In this document: positions 27,241 through 35,788 of the stretch, piece by piece
Position numbering within the stretch: position 1 is the first letter of the stretch
Layout: each line of letters begins with the position of its first letter
Origin: Thermoproteota archaeon
Lineage (GTDB): Archaea; Thermoproteota; Bathyarchaeia; RBG-16-48-13; GCA-020355125
NCBI GenBank assembly: GCA_030837285.1
Contig: JAUPKU010000106.1
Coordinates: 1 to 52,540 of the forward strand
DNA length: 52,540 bases
Direction of reading: 5' to 3'
Notes under the pieces: generated by a model
What the model saw: the letters and a program-made list of their open reading frames with translations, nothing else
What the model was told of the DNA's origin: nothing
The model's database searches: none
Program-made: the position numbers and the translations under genes

Positions 27241-28674
27241 ATGGTAGCAATTTTAGACTCAACATTCAGAGAAGGTGAATTACAGCCAGGCATATACTAC
27301 TCGAAGGAAGCCAGAGTAAAAGTAGGAAGAGCTCTAGCCGAAGTTGGAACTCCGAGAATAGAATTCCCAATAATGTACCCGTCACGTGGAGGAAAAATTG
27401 AAGACATCAAGGCAGCGGTGGACGATATTCAAGGATGCTTCAGTAACTCCATTGCTGTCCTCCATGTTAGAGTCCTCAAAGAAGATGTAGAATTGGCGAG
27501 AGTATATGACGCTAAGGGCTGTTGCGCCTACATGGCTCCCACTGGACTGCACAGAAAGGGGAAGTTCCATGGTATGGAACAGCAGAAGGTTATTGACAAC
27601 TTCGTTAGTGTACTTGACCTTATGAAGAAATACGGATTCTCATATAGGAGGGCAACAGTTGAAGATGCTTCGCGCTTTGCCTCACCAGAAGAGAGAACAA
27701 AAGAGGATACCATGAGCTTCCTCGCTCGTCTGCTGAAGGCGATTGAAGAAGCAGGTGCAACGATTGTGAGTATACCTGACACCAGTGGATTGCTTCCTCC
27801 CAGCCTTTCTGCACCATTTATCAAGAATGTTAGAAAACTGACTCGATTACCCTTAGCCTGTCATTTTCACAACGACTACGGCAATGCTTTGGGAAACGCT
27901 CTTCAAGCCTCGACGATGTCTGGGGTAGATGAAGTCAACGTGAGCATACTTGGTCTGGGAACTAGAAATGGGATTACGGATCATTACGAATTCGTAGCTA
28001 ATATGGAAGACTTGTATGGCGTGAAAGTTGGAGAGAAGAGAGAGAAGATGAAGTGGCTCTACGATATCTTCACCCAAGAAACAGGAATATCTATTCCATG
28101 GAATCATCCTCTTTCACCCCAGTGCTTCATGGAAAAGGCTGGTACCCATCAGTCACAAGTTGTTCGGGATCCAAAGGGATACATCCCTCGAAAGAAACTT
28201 GAATATGATTTAGGCGGCGAAGTCCAATTTGAAGCAGGACAATTAATGAGTAAACAAGTAGTCAAGGCACTATTAGAAGGCTATGATGTTCGTCCAGAAC
28301 TTGTTGAGGAAGTTACTAATGCGATTGCCGCAAGATCTGCCTTGAAGAGGAGGGAAGTGTCACCGTGGGAAGTAAAGGAGATAATTGAGTTTTCTAGTGG
28401 AATCAAAATCCCAATCGAGCAGGTTACCAAAAAGATAAGGGGTTCAGACCGGGTCTATATAATGCTAACGCTTGTTCCCCAGTTCCCCGTTTCAGAGCTT
28501 ATCCGTGAAGTAGGAAGCTGGAAAGAGGTGGATCGTATCGACGAAGTCTACGGAGATATTGACCTCATTGTTCTAAGCCAAATAAAGAGCTTTGATGGAG
28601 AAGAGATAGTTGATAAAATAAGAAGCAGATTTAAAGGAGCAATAACTAAAACCATTACACTCCCCGTTGAGTAA
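27241..28674 (+). CDS. Homocitrate synthase-like acyltransferase fused to a RAM domain
   Basis: 477 residues. The N-terminal HMGL-type TIM barrel has DSTFREGELQPG (residues 6-17), EVGTPRIEFP, SIPDTSGLLPP and the metal-binding ACHFHNDYGNALGN (His208, His210). These enzymes condense acetyl-CoA with a 2-oxoacid: homocitrate, isopropylmalate, citramalate or Re-citrate. The REGE leader favours the homocitrate/Re-citrate side over LeuA (RDGEQ). The C-terminal 80 residues (VYIMLTLVPQFPVSELIREVG...YGDIDLIVLSQIK) resemble an Lrp-type RAM effector domain, suggesting feedback by an amino acid. The residue after REGE is Leu where a substrate-contacting Gln is usual. It begins an operon with the two isomerase subunits. 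Confidence 0.82.
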   Translation: MVAILDSTFREGELQPGIYYSKEARVKVGRALAEVGTPRIEFPIMYPSRGGKIEDIKAAVDDIQGCFSNSIAVLHVRVLKEDVELARVYDAKGCCAYMAPTGLHRKGKFHGMEQQKVIDNFVSVLDLMKKYGFSYRRATVEDASRFASPEERTKEDTMSFLARLLKAIEEAGATIVSIPDTSGLLPPSLSAPFIKNVRKLTRLPLACHFHNDYGNALGNALQASTMSGVDEVNVSILGLGTRNGITDHYEFVANMEDLYGVKVGEKREKMKWLYDIFTQETGISIPWNHPLSPQCFMEKAGTHQSQVVRDPKGYIPRKKLEYDLGGEVQFEAGQLMSKQVVKALLEGYDVRPELVEEVTNAIAARSALKRREVSPWEVKEIIEFSSGIKIPIEQVTKKIRGSDRVYIMLTLVPQFPVSELIREVGSWKEVDRIDEVYGDIDLIVLSQIKSFDGEEIVDKIRSRFKGAITKTITLPVE

Positions 28675-28708
28675 TACAAGTTCTACCCCTTGGAGTTTGA
28701 ATAGAAAA

Positions 28709-29905
28709 ATGAGTACTATCATCGAGAAGATTCTGAAAAAGAATGGAACGGTCTACAATAACCTTGCTGTCGTAAAAGTAGATAAAATAATGTCTCACGA
28801 CACGACTACGCCCTTAGCCATTGAAGCCTTCGAGAAATTCTCAGATAAAACGATTCACAAGGATAAGATAGTAATTGTCTTCGATCACGTTGTACCCCCT
28901 TCATTCGTCGATGCAGCATTGAATCAAAAAATTATGAAGGAATTCTGTAAACGTTACAGTATAGAATTCTATGAAAGTCAAGGAATATGCCATACTTTGA
29001 TGATTGAGAAAGGCTTCGTGCAACCATGGAAAGTGATAGTAGGCGGTGACTCTCACACCCTTGTCTATGGTGTAGCTGGAGCCATTGGCTTAGGAGTTGG
29101 CTCTACAGACATCGCAGCATGTTGGAGGACTGGCGAGACTTGGCTTGAAATACCTGAAACCATAAAAGTTGAAGTCAATGGTAAGTTAGCAGAGGGCACT
29201 TACTCAAAAGACATTGCCCTAGAATACGTTAAAGAACTGACTTTAAGTGGCGGTGAAGATAAGGCTATAGAGTTCTGCGGAGACACGCTAAGAGAAATGG
29301 ATGTGTATGAGAAGATGCCTATCGGCTTGATGGCGACGGAATGCAGTGCAGTAACTCAAGTCTTCCAGGATGAGAAGAATAACCTCGTTTCTGACAAGAA
29401 CGTGAAGTACGCAAAGGAATTGGAAATAGACGCTAGTACACTGGAGCCTCTGATAGCCTGTCCCCACTTCCCAGATAACGTTAAGCCAGTTGCTGAGGTG
29501 GAGCGAAAGGAAGTGAATCAAGTATTTATAGGAAGTTGCACTAACGGAACAATCCATGATCTTAGACTAGCCGCAAAAGTTCTGAAGAATAGAAAAACTA
29601 ATCCTTACACGCGGACTCTTATATCACCTGCCACGCTGCCAATCTTCAAAACAGCCTTGAAAGAAGGACTGATAGACATATTTCTTGAAAGCGGAGCCAT
29701 AGTCTGCACACCGCCTGGATGCGGACCCTGCATAGGAAGGCATAATGGGGTATTAAGCGACGGCGAAATCTGCGTTTCTACAAGTAATAGAAACTATCAA
29801 GGAAGAATGGGAAGTCCAAAAGCAGAAGTATATATAGCCTCTCCAGCTACGGCAGCAGCAACCGCGATAGAAGGAAGAATAACTGACCCTAGGAGGTTTC
29901 TATGA
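28709..29905 (+). CDS. Homoaconitase / 3-isopropylmalate dehydratase large subunit
   Basis: I start at ATG 28709 (MSTIIEKILKKNG), where family homology begins, rather than the TTG at 28667 that overlaps the previous gene. The 398-residue product keeps the [4Fe-4S] ligands in IGSCTNG and TPPGCGPCIGRHNG, plus IVFDHVVPP, GGDSHTLVYGVAGAIGLGVGSTD and ISPATLPIF. With the small subunit it hydrates and dehydrates a tricarboxylic or malate-type acid, moving the hydroxyl group between carbons. Its ATGA-type overlap with the small-subunit gene (29902) indicates translational coupling. The substrate follows from the synthase upstream: homocitrate if that enzyme is a homocitrate synthase. Confidence 0.88.
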   Translation: MSTIIEKILKKNGTVYNNLAVVKVDKIMSHDTTTPLAIEAFEKFSDKTIHKDKIVIVFDHVVPPSFVDAALNQKIMKEFCKRYSIEFYESQGICHTLMIEKGFVQPWKVIVGGDSHTLVYGVAGAIGLGVGSTDIAACWRTGETWLEIPETIKVEVNGKLAEGTYSKDIALEYVKELTLSGGEDKAIEFCGDTLREMDVYEKMPIGLMATECSAVTQVFQDEKNNLVSDKNVKYAKELEIDASTLEPLIACPHFPDNVKPVAEVERKEVNQVFIGSCTNGTIHDLRLAAKVLKNRKTNPYTRTLISPATLPIFKTALKEGLIDIFLESGAIVCTPPGCGPCIGRHNGVLSDGEICVSTSNRNYQGRMGSPKAEVYIASPATAAATAIEGRITDPRRFL

Positions 29906-30390
29906 TGGGCAGAGCATGGGTATTTGGAGATAAAATTAGTACAGACTACATCATTCCGGGGAGATTCAATATTACGAGTGACCCAAATGAATTGCGGAAA
30001 CACATATTCCAATACGCAAGACCAGAATTCGCTGACAAAGTAAAACCTGGGGATGTAGTGATTGGTGGAAAAACCTTTGGCTGCGGCTCAAGCAGAGAAC
30101 ATGCAGCAATAGTCATGAGGGAATGCGGCATCTACTTGATTGCACAGTCCTATGGCTGGATCTTCAGGAGGAACTGCATAAACCTTGGAGTAGTCCCTAT
30201 GGAGACGGCCGAGATATTAGATGTGTCTGACGGGGATAATGTTGAAATAGATATGGACAAATATCTGCTGGAGGACATAACCAAAGGGAAAACGTATAGT
30301 TTGAAGCCTCTTCCAAGCTTCATCCTAAACATCCACGAAGCCGGCGGCTTAATTGAATATTTGAATAAATATGGAACATACCTCAAATAG
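29902..30390 (+). CDS. Homoaconitase / 3-isopropylmalate dehydratase small subunit
   Basis: 162 residues with the swivel-domain features RAWVFGDKISTDYIIPG, the catalytic GKTFGCGSSREHAAIVMRECG and RRNCINLGVVP. The start overlaps the stop of the large subunit. In this family the loop just after DTD-x-IIP sets substrate choice (often written YLxx, for example YLVM-type in isopropylmalate isomerases). Here it reads GRFNITSDPNEL, which fits none of the patterns I recall, so substrate assignment from this loop is not possible. It closes the operon and is convergent with the methyltransferase gene. Confidence 0.88.
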   Translation: MMGRAWVFGDKISTDYIIPGRFNITSDPNELRKHIFQYARPEFADKVKPGDVVIGGKTFGCGSSREHAAIVMRECGIYLIAQSYGWIFRRNCINLGVVPMETAEILDVSDGDNVEIDMDKYLLEDITKGKTYSLKPLPSFILNIHEAGGLIEYLNKYGTYLK

Positions 30391-30484
30391 AGGCTTATCC
30401 TATTTTCTTTGACTCCCTTCTAATTAGATATAAAAAGAAGTTATCGGAAGAAGGGTTAGCGGTAGGCTGGAAGAGACTGCGTAT

Positions 30485-30952
30485 TTACCTCTTATACATG
30501 TAGAGCGTGTGCGAATGGCCATAATTTTCTGTGAGTTCCTTTACTGTGGTCGCCTTCCATCCTGGCATCTCGAAGTCGTGGGATACAACTCTAGCTCCAT
30601 TCTTTAGATAACGTTCTAGGTTGGGCTTTAACTTCTCATTCGCACTTGTTAACAAATACAACGTTACTACATTAGCTTCGCTGAGATCAACTTTTAACAA
30701 GTCTTCATGGATGATCTTGATTTTATCGTCAAGATGCAAGTCACGAATCTTTGCAGAGCAGTCTTTGAAACGTCCATCATCGAGTTCGACTCCGACAGCG
30801 GCTTTGGCACCGAACTCTTGAACGGCCATTAAAACTATTCTTGCATCTCCACATCCCAAATCATAGAGAGTTTCTCCTGGTTTTAACTCGGCGAGTTGAA
30901 GCATTGATCTAACAACTTCAGGAGGGCTTGGAACAAATGGTGCTAAAGACAT
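30485..30952 (-). CDS. aKMT-like protein-lysine methyltransferase
   Basis: 155 residues, a compact class I SAM methyltransferase. The opening APFVPSPPEVVRSMLQLAEL, the SAM motif YDLGCGDARIVLMA and AVGVELDD are very like the Sulfolobus broad-specificity lysine methyltransferase aKMT. So are the segments EDLLKVDLSEANVVTLYLLTSANEKLKP and RVVSHDFEMPGW. That enzyme methylates many cytosolic and DNA-bound proteins, including Cren7 and MCM. Length and motifs are complete, so a working enzyme is expected. It is a single gene convergent with the isomerase operon. Confidence 0.85.
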   Translation of the reverse strand: MSLAPFVPSPPEVVRSMLQLAELKPGETLYDLGCGDARIVLMAVQEFGAKAAVGVELDDGRFKDCSAKIRDLHLDDKIKIIHEDLLKVDLSEANVVTLYLLTSANEKLKPNLERYLKNGARVVSHDFEMPGWKATTVKELTENYGHSHTLYMYKR

Positions 30953-31120
30953 TCATAATCACAAGTTAAAAAAAGGATAAGATATTACTTATTATAGTTT
31001 ATCTTTTAGAATTTTCACTCTTTTCCCCTCATTGAATCAGGCAGATATATATCCTTGGAAAAAACGCTCTTCAATCTTATCTTATAAAAAAGATTATCAA
31101 ATCGACTAGACAAATACTAA

Positions 31121-31690
31121 GTGAAGTTGGGGTGGAAAAATGTGGGAGACGAATTACTAATTGAAGATTTGGTTCATTCTTCAAATATTTTGTTGGACAA
31201 ACCTTTTAACGTTCGCAAGGATACGATGAAGCTTCCAAATGGAAAGCTGATCAATAGACATGTGATAGAGCATCCCGGAGCGGTAGCCATAATCCCAATA
31301 ATCAGCGATATGATTATTCTTGTACGCCAATTCCGCCAAGCAACTGGAAAAATACTACTTGAACTGCCCGCGGGAACATTAAAAAAGGGAGAAGAACCAG
31401 CTGAATGCGCAGCACGGGAACTCGAGGAAGAGACTGGCTACAAAGCGGGAAACTTAAGAAGACTGTTTCAGTGCTATCTTGCCCCCGGATACAGCACTGA
31501 AATTATTCAATTTTACCTGGCTACAAATCTTAAGAAAACTCGAAGTAAGCCTGAGGCAGATGAGTTCATAGAAGTCAAGCCAACTACTAAGAAGAAAATC
31601 CTGCAAATGATAGCCTCAAACGAAATAGAGGATGCAAAAACCATATGTGGCATACTCACGTTAGAACACTTCTACCTAGAACAAGAATAA
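31121..31690 (+). CDS. ADP-ribose pyrophosphatase-type Nudix hydrolase
   Basis: Up to 189 residues. The Nudix box GTLKKGEEPAECAARELEEE (then TGY) is complete and preceded by IILVRQFRQATGKILLELPAG, the segment typical of ADP-ribose pyrophosphatases. A downstream GYSTEIIQFYLATNL fits the ADPRase branch as well. The reaction is ADP-ribose to AMP plus ribose 5-phosphate. The track start is GTG; a second GTG seven codons later is equally possible. Confidence 0.9.
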   Translation: MKLGWKNVGDELLIEDLVHSSNILLDKPFNVRKDTMKLPNGKLINRHVIEHPGAVAIIPIISDMIILVRQFRQATGKILLELPAGTLKKGEEPAECAARELEEETGYKAGNLRRLFQCYLAPGYSTEIIQFYLATNLKKTRSKPEADEFIEVKPTTKKKILQMIASNEIEDAKTICGILTLEHFYLEQE

Positions 31691-31964
31691 CTCGGTGATA
31701 GCCTTCACCCCTCAATACTTACGTAAGAAAATAGATTTCAGACGAATTGTTAGATATTATTCCTAAAAACTTCAATCGAATACGTGTATTCTAGTCAAGA
31801 CATAAGCAGCATCTTAACCAGCATACTGTGTCATAATTGTCAACAATCCACCTTGCATTTCTTATTTAATCGTCACATTTAGTTAAGGCTCTCAGTTCTT
31901 ATGAGAAGTCGAATTATTATCTCTATTCTACTATCTACTTTCATGTTATCATTTCAAACTCGAA

Positions 31965-32519
31965 TTAAGTTCCTAATCCAAAGTACCTCTTAAAGACTTT
32001 GAAGATGTCTTCAGTCTTCTCCAGAACCATAACACCCTCCATACTTACCAGTTTTCTAGAGTTATCAGCGTCTTCCTTTCTTATCCTCAACTTCATCTCA
32101 TGTCCGTCTGGAAGCCTTGTGATCGCCATTCCCTCTCTGTAGTCGGTAGGCATTATGTACACTGGAACGAAGGCTTTTAGGGCTTGAATAGTAGCGTTAG
32201 AGAGTAAAGTGTCCGCTATTCCAACAACAATTTTCGCGACAGTATTAGACGTTGCTGGGGCTATCAGCAGAAACTCGAACTCGCCACGTTGCAATGCCCC
32301 AACTAGGAAGGGCGAGTTCGAGTTAACTTCAACCGAAACTCTGTTAAAAGTCGTCTTTAAGTCGTCAGTCAACTTATAGTAGTTTGCAACTTGTTCCCCT
32401 GCCTTGGAAAGGTAAACCTTCATATCCACTTCGTCTTCATCGTACTGTCGTCGTATTTCCTTCATAACCTCGAAGGTCTCGACTAGCCTGTCTCCGCCGC
32501 CGGTGATGCCCCAGGCCAT
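31965..32519 (-). CDS. afpA: Archaeoflavoprotein AfpA
   Basis: I prefer the ATG at 32519 over the TTG at 32546, because it follows a GGCAGGAAG ribosome site and gives the family-typical start MAWGITGGGDRLVET. The product has about 184 residues. The flavodoxin-like FMN-binding fold is visible in VYLSKAGEQVANYY, FLVGALQRGEFEFLLIAPATSNTVAKIVVGIADTL and VYIMPTDY. In Archaeoglobus, AfpA is an FMN protein reduced through ferredoxin and proposed to serve electron transfer. The next upstream gene is an iron-sulfur flavoprotein-like reductase 64 bases away in the same direction, a likely partner. Confidence 0.87.
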   Translation of the reverse strand: MAWGITGGGDRLVETFEVMKEIRRQYDEDEVDMKVYLSKAGEQVANYYKLTDDLKTTFNRVSVEVNSNSPFLVGALQRGEFEFLLIAPATSNTVAKIVVGIADTLLSNATIQALKAFVPVYIMPTDYREGMAITRLPDGHEMKLRIRKEDADNSRKLVSMEGVMVLEKTEDIFKVFKRYFGLGT

Positions 32520-32582
32520 ACTCTTCCTGCCCTTTTTCTCTGTCAACGTCCATACATCCGTTTCTTGTTTTCTTTTAAAATT

Positions 32583-33167
32583 CTAGACTTCAGCATTCTT
32601 CAGAAGGTCAGAGAATCTTTTCAAGGTCTTCCTCAAGCTTCTGAAACCTTCTTCGTCTCTTTTTGCATCCTCTAAGGTGTCCTTGGACCAGAAGGTTGCT
32701 CCCAAGTTGGCTCCGAAGGGACCGCCACTGACGGGAATCACACCGTTTAAGACGTAAAATGTAGTGATCTGTTGAATCGCCAGTTCTTGTCCGCCGATTC
32801 TATCTCCGCCAACCGCTATAGCCATGCCTATCTTGTGTTTGAAGGTCTCAGGATCTGATGCGTTTAAGGCTCTGCATCTATCCATCACCGTCTTCAGCTG
32901 CGCAGTTACTCCACCATTGTAGACGGGGGTTGCCATTATGATTCCTTTTGCCTTTTTTAGAAGAGAGTAGAGATGTTGTATATCGTCCTTGATTATGCAC
33001 TCATAGTTTTTTATACAATAGTCACAGTGACTACAGAATCTGATGTCTTTTCCTCTGACGGTGAAGAATTCTGTCTTAAAGCCCGCCTTTTCAAGTGTGT
33101 TCAAGGCTTCTCTAAGAACGTACTCGGTTGCTTTTTGCCTGGGGCTTCCGCATATGCCTAGTATCAT
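32583..33167 (-). CDS. Iron-sulfur flavoprotein (Isf-like) / NADPH-dependent FMN reductase family
   Basis: 194 residues. The FMN phosphate loop is ILGICGSPRQKATEYVL at the N terminus, followed by FCSHCDYCIKNYECI, a compact cysteine cluster (C-x2-C-x2-C-x5-C) as in methanogen Isf that binds [4Fe-4S]. ATPVYNGGVTAQLKTVMDR is the second flavin segment. Isf proteins move electrons between ferredoxin and flavin and can reduce oxygen species. It lies directly upstream of afpA in the same direction, suggesting a two-gene electron-transfer unit. Confidence 0.88.
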   Translation of the reverse strand: MILGICGSPRQKATEYVLREALNTLEKAGFKTEFFTVRGKDIRFCSHCDYCIKNYECIIKDDIQHLYSLLKKAKGIIMATPVYNGGVTAQLKTVMDRCRALNASDPETFKHKIGMAIAVGGDRIGGQELAIQQITTFYVLNGVIPVSGGPFGANLGATFWSKDTLEDAKRDEEGFRSLRKTLKRFSDLLKNAEV

Positions 33168-33265
33168 AACAATCCATTAACTGTATAGGCATATTGTCTC
33201 ATAAGATTTCTTAATAAAAATATTAGAAAAAAGAGTTGTCTGAATAAACCAATGTGCTTGAACGA

Positions 33266-34315
33266 TTATGGTCTAATCTCTTTGGCTATTCGCCTTCCCA
33301 TCTCTGAACACTTGGCAGGTGAAACACCAGCGGGAGCTATATCGTATGTCAGAACTTTTCCCTCGCTAAGAACAGTATTGACCGCATCATCGATTTTCTT
33401 AGCTGCTTCTGGAAAATCCAGCCATTCAAGCATCATCTTTGAAGCCAATATCATTGCCAACGGATTGACTTTGTCTAAGCCAGTATACTTTGGCGCAGAA
33501 CCATGAACAGGCTCAAACATCCCATAATTATCCCCGATATTCGCACCTGGAGCAACACCAAGTCCGCCAACAACTTCAGCGGCTTCATCAGATAGGATAT
33601 CACCGAAGAGGTTAGTCGCTACTACTACATCATAGTATTCCGGTCTCTTAATGAGATTCATAGCTGCAGCATCTACGTGCATGTCATCTACAGAGACTTC
33701 AGGGAATTCTTTTGCGATTTTTTGAACAGAATCTTTGAATATTCCATCGGTGATCTTCAGTATGTTCCCTTTATGTACGTAAGTCAGATGTTTCTTCCGC
33801 TTCATGGCAAGGTTTAAGGCAAACCTTGCGATACGCTCAGAACCATCCCTAGTAATCAATCGAACTGCTATTGCTGAATCTTTTCCAGTCATGAATTCTA
33901 TTCCAGAATACAAGCCCTCTGTGTTTTCTCTCACAATAGTCATGTCAACATCTGGTTTTAATGACGGAATTGACGGAAGAGTCTTGATAGGTCTTACATT
34001 AGCATATAGGTCAAAGATAGTTCTTATCTGAACTACAGCGCTTCTAGGAGAACCCGGCTCCTCAGGTGTAGTTACAGGGCCTTTTAGACAGCAATCAGAG
34101 CTTTTAAGAATCTTAATAGTCTCCTCAGGGAGGTTCGTGCCATAGGTTGGTATACAATGAAGTCCAGCTTCCGCGAAAGTATATTCTAACTTGAGTCCCT
34201 TTACTGCGTCTTGGACAGCATCTAGGACAGGTAGAGTCGCATTGACAACATCAGGTCCTATACCATCGCCTTTGATAACAGCAACTTTAATTGTTCTAAA
34301 TCTATTGATTGACAT
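33266..34315 (-). CDS. Beta-decarboxylating dehydrogenase (homoisocitrate/isocitrate/isopropylmalate type)
   Basis: 349 residues. The nucleotide loop VAVIKGDGIGPDVV, substrate arginines in VVQIRTIFDLYANVRP, VRENTEGLYSG, metal Asp region DVVVATNLFGDILSDEAAEV and EPVHGSAPKY are all present. It oxidises and decarboxylates a 2-hydroxyacid to a 2-oxoacid. The Ser-x-Asn-x3-Arg signature of isocitrate dehydrogenases is Ser-x-Val-x3-Arg here, so isocitrate is less likely. FDLYANVRP is shared with homoisocitrate enzymes. It is about 3 kb from the synthase-isomerase operon on the other strand and would supply the third step. Confidence 0.87.
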   Translation of the reverse strand: MSINRFRTIKVAVIKGDGIGPDVVNATLPVLDAVQDAVKGLKLEYTFAEAGLHCIPTYGTNLPEETIKILKSSDCCLKGPVTTPEEPGSPRSAVVQIRTIFDLYANVRPIKTLPSIPSLKPDVDMTIVRENTEGLYSGIEFMTGKDSAIAVRLITRDGSERIARFALNLAMKRKKHLTYVHKGNILKITDGIFKDSVQKIAKEFPEVSVDDMHVDAAAMNLIKRPEYYDVVVATNLFGDILSDEAAEVVGGLGVAPGANIGDNYGMFEPVHGSAPKYTGLDKVNPLAMILASKMMLEWLDFPEAAKKIDDAVNTVLSEGKVLTYDIAPAGVSPAKCSEMGRRIAKEIRP

Positions 34316-34392
34316 CTATCTTTCCTCTTTGTTGCTAAGACAAAAGGTTCTTCAGTTTAAATATGTATCGCGCGCTATGCATAAAGGCTTAG

Positions 34393-34920
34393 TTAGAAGT
34401 AGGATTCTTCTATTATCCTAATGGCTTCTTCATTCTCAGCTGAACTGTATTCTTCCAGAGGCTGCTTGTTCAGAGCTATGAAGACAGGTCCCCATTTGAA
34501 AGGACCTAGAAGTTTTTCTGCCTCTTCTTTGAAGCCAACAATATACAACGCTGCTGCCATAGCTTCTGCAGAGGTTAATTTTGCAGCTTTACCGTAGTTA
34601 ACTGGATTAGCCGCGAGAACGATTGGAAGTCTCCTTTGAATTCCATGGATTCTTTTGGTGAACATTTCCTTAGCCTTCTCCCAAGAACAGTCGATGGCTA
34701 CTAGGCCTCCTCGAATCAATAGTTGCCTATCACCTGGATATAGAGCATCTTTGGCATACGGATTCAGTACTACCACACTCCTTGGCAGCCACGAAGCGCG
34801 GAGGACAGATTTGACGAGTCCCAAGTGGCTAAGCCTGTTGGAAGTACACTTCTTAGGATCATCCTGCTTCATCATATAGACGAATAGTCTCAGCATATTC
34901 CTTTCTTCTAATCGCTTCAT
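34393..34920 (-). CDS. tsr3: Tsr3 homologue, rRNA aminocarboxypropyltransferase
   Basis: 175 residues. MMKQDDPKKCTSNRLSHLGL, VVLNPYAKDALYPGDRQL, LVAIDCSWEKA and RLPIVLAANPVNYGKAAKLTSAEAMAAALYIVG match the Tsr3 (DUF367) family. Tsr3 moves the aminocarboxypropyl group of SAM to a methylated pseudouridine in the small-subunit rRNA near the P site. The start may be the ATG eight codons in (MLRLFVYMM), which has a GAAAGGA sequence ahead of it. It is divergent from the MobB-like gene. Confidence 0.9.
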   Translation of the reverse strand: MKRLEERNMLRLFVYMMKQDDPKKCTSNRLSHLGLVKSVLRASWLPRSVVVLNPYAKDALYPGDRQLLIRGGLVAIDCSWEKAKEMFTKRIHGIQRRLPIVLAANPVNYGKAAKLTSAEAMAAALYIVGFKEEAEKLLGPFKWGPVFIALNKQPLEEYSSAENEEAIRIIEESYF

Positions 34921-34994
34921 TCCCTCGTCAACCGATAATCATTAGAATGTCTTCCAGATACTTAACTATCTGCTACACAAGCGAGGGTGAGATC

Positions 34995-35765
34995 ATGCCA
35001 TTAGTGCTCAATGTAATCGGAATTGGTAGAAAGAGCGGAAAGACCAACCTGATAGAGACTCTGACAAGGAGACTGATTGAAAAGAGGTATAGCGTCTCCA
35101 CGGTTAAGCACATTTCAGAGGGAAGCTTCGATACTTCTCAGAAGGACACTTGGAAGCATCTGGAAGCAGGAGCAGGAGAAGTGATAGCGTTAACCTCAAA
35201 AGAAATAGTCTCAATAAAGAGAGTCAGCGAGCCATTACTGGAAATGGCTGTTAAAGAGATAAGTGAAGACAGCGATCTCATTCTCGTTGAAGGCTTCAAG
35301 AAGACGAGTTATCCGAAGGTAATTGCTGCTCAAACCCTTGAAGACGTGAAAGAGTTATTGAAGACCGTCAAAGAAGTATTCGCTATTTCCGGGCCAGTAT
35401 CTTCAACTATTACTCTAAAATCATTCGATGGCATTCCTATCCTAGAGCCAAAAGAACTCACCTCCAAAATAGAGGGAATGATCCTCGAAGAAATGGTAAA
35501 AAGGCTGCCTGGTTTGAACTGTAGAAAGTGCGGCTACAATTCCTGCGATGATCTAGCTCAGGCAATTCTTAGACGAGGAACATCAATAGATAGCTGCAAG
35601 TCTCTGTTAATAGAGGATATGATTCTCACCGTAGATGGCAAACGCGTGATGCTGAGTGAGTTTCCAAGAGGCTTCATCAGGAATGTTGTCCTAGGCATGA
35701 TTAATAGTCTCAAGGGATTTGATAAGGAAAAAATCAGGGAAATCTCTTTGTCGATAAAACTGTGA
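34995..35765 (+). CDS. mobB: MobB-like GTP-binding protein with C-terminal Fe-S domain
   Basis: I start at ATG 34995 (MPLVLNVIGIGRKSGKTN), preceded by a GAGGGTGAG ribosome site; the track start at 34947 adds 16 unrelated residues. About 256 residues. The MobB P-loop is GIGRKSGKTNLIETL, followed by VSTVKHISEGSFDTSQKDTWKH and DLILVEGFKK. MobB assists attachment of GMP to molybdopterin for molybdenum or tungsten enzymes. The C-terminal part has LNCRKCGYNSCDDLAQAI and a later SIDSCKSL, a four-Cys Fe-S motif as in PF04060-like domains. No MoaA or molybdoenzyme is nearby. Confidence 0.88.
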   Translation: MPLVLNVIGIGRKSGKTNLIETLTRRLIEKRYSVSTVKHISEGSFDTSQKDTWKHLEAGAGEVIALTSKEIVSIKRVSEPLLEMAVKEISEDSDLILVEGFKKTSYPKVIAAQTLEDVKELLKTVKEVFAISGPVSSTITLKSFDGIPILEPKELTSKIEGMILEEMVKRLPGLNCRKCGYNSCDDLAQAILRRGTSIDSCKSLLIEDMILTVDGKRVMLSEFPRGFIRNVVLGMINSLKGFDKEKIREISLSIKL

Positions 35766-35788
35766 ATGACCATACTCGAAGCTTATTC

